The position numbers and the translations under genes were made by a program. The notes below the pieces were generated by a model. It had not been told where the DNA came from, did not search any database, and saw only the letters and a program-made list of their open reading frames with translations. DNA of 5,427 nucleotides, taken from an uncultured Peptococcaceae bacterium (GTDB lineage: Bacteria > Bacillota > Dehalobacteriia > UBA4068). How positions within the stretch are numbered: position 1 is the first letter of the stretch; every line of letters starts with the position of its first letter. Below, piece by piece: positions 5,333 through 5,427 of this stretch. The stretch is from NCBI GenBank assembly GCA_947307285.1, contig CAMZIS010000092.1:1-5427 (forward strand). The letters run 5' to 3'.

Positions 5333-5427
5333 TTATTTTGCGGCGAGAGCGGCGGTGTCGCGAGCGATCATCAGCTCTTCGTCGGTGGGGATGACGTAGA
5401 CCTTGACTTTGGAGTCGGGAGTGGAGA
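5333..5427 (-). CDS. ackA: Acetate kinase, C-terminal fragment
   Basis: Only the last 30 codons and the TAA stop (5335-5333) are in the window; the gene continues past the right edge. The readable residues STPDSKVKVYVIPTDEELMI then ARDTAALAAK match the conserved end of acetate kinase, where V-I-P-T-D-E-E-L-x-I-A-R-D-T is close to invariant. The enzyme makes ATP and acetate from acetyl phosphate and ADP, the last step of the Pta-AckA fermentation route. ackA next to DUF177-rpmF is a common arrangement in Clostridia and relatives and supports the taxonomic reading. A strong terminator follows the stop. Confidence 0.93.
   Translation of the reverse strand, partial: STPDSKVKVYVIPTDEELMIARDTAALAAK

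Noticed and set aside
1..5427. CRISPR array, insertion sequence, tRNA/rRNA gene or novel defence or mobile system
   Set aside because: No repeated spacer pattern, transposase, terminal repeats, tRNA cloverleaf or unfamiliar gene cluster was seen; nearly the whole window is accounted for by housekeeping genes and their signals.

Overview
The window looks like ordinary chromosomal housekeeping DNA from a GC-rich member of the Bacillota, most likely of the Clostridia type. The grounds are a threonine T-box leader in front of thrS, near-perfect sigma-A promoters, strong AGGAGG-type ribosome binding sites, and the Firmicutes order ackA / DUF177 (yceD) / rpmF / plsX / acpP / rnc. The genus cannot be named from the sequence alone.

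Plus strand, 1-2365. The window opens in the last 51 codons of an unassigned protein whose position and shape suggest the sporulation-associated YtxC family (tentative). A consensus promoter overlaps the end of that gene. It drives a leader of about 250 nt that folds as a complete tRNA-Thr T-box: Stem I with kink-turn bases, an ACC specifier, an AG-rich distal bulge, a T-box antiterminator and a competing intrinsic terminator. Behind it lies thrS, a full-length four-domain threonyl-tRNA synthetase. thrS meets the oppositely oriented rnc across a perfect 18-nt palindrome that can terminate transcription from both sides.

Minus strand, 5427-2435. In order of transcription: the 3' end of ackA (acetate kinase) with its own terminator; a consensus sigma-A promoter; yceD (DUF177) and rpmF (ribosomal protein L32); a terminator-like hairpin; then plsX, acpP and rnc packed with stop/start overlaps. 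Together these genes serve 23S rRNA and 50S subunit maturation (DUF177, L32, RNase III) and the supply of acyl chains for phospholipid (PlsX, ACP). No fapR or fab genes lie between them, and smc/ftsY do not follow rnc, so the cluster is a reduced form of the usual arrangement.

I saw no mobile element, CRISPR array, tRNA, rRNA or novel defence-like system. The notable points are regulatory: the complete T-box, the hairpin dividing rpmF from plsX, and the overlapping plsX-acpP-rnc starts. The ThrRS also has non-standard catalytic-domain motifs. The long open frames opposite thrS and plsX are frame shadows caused by high GC.
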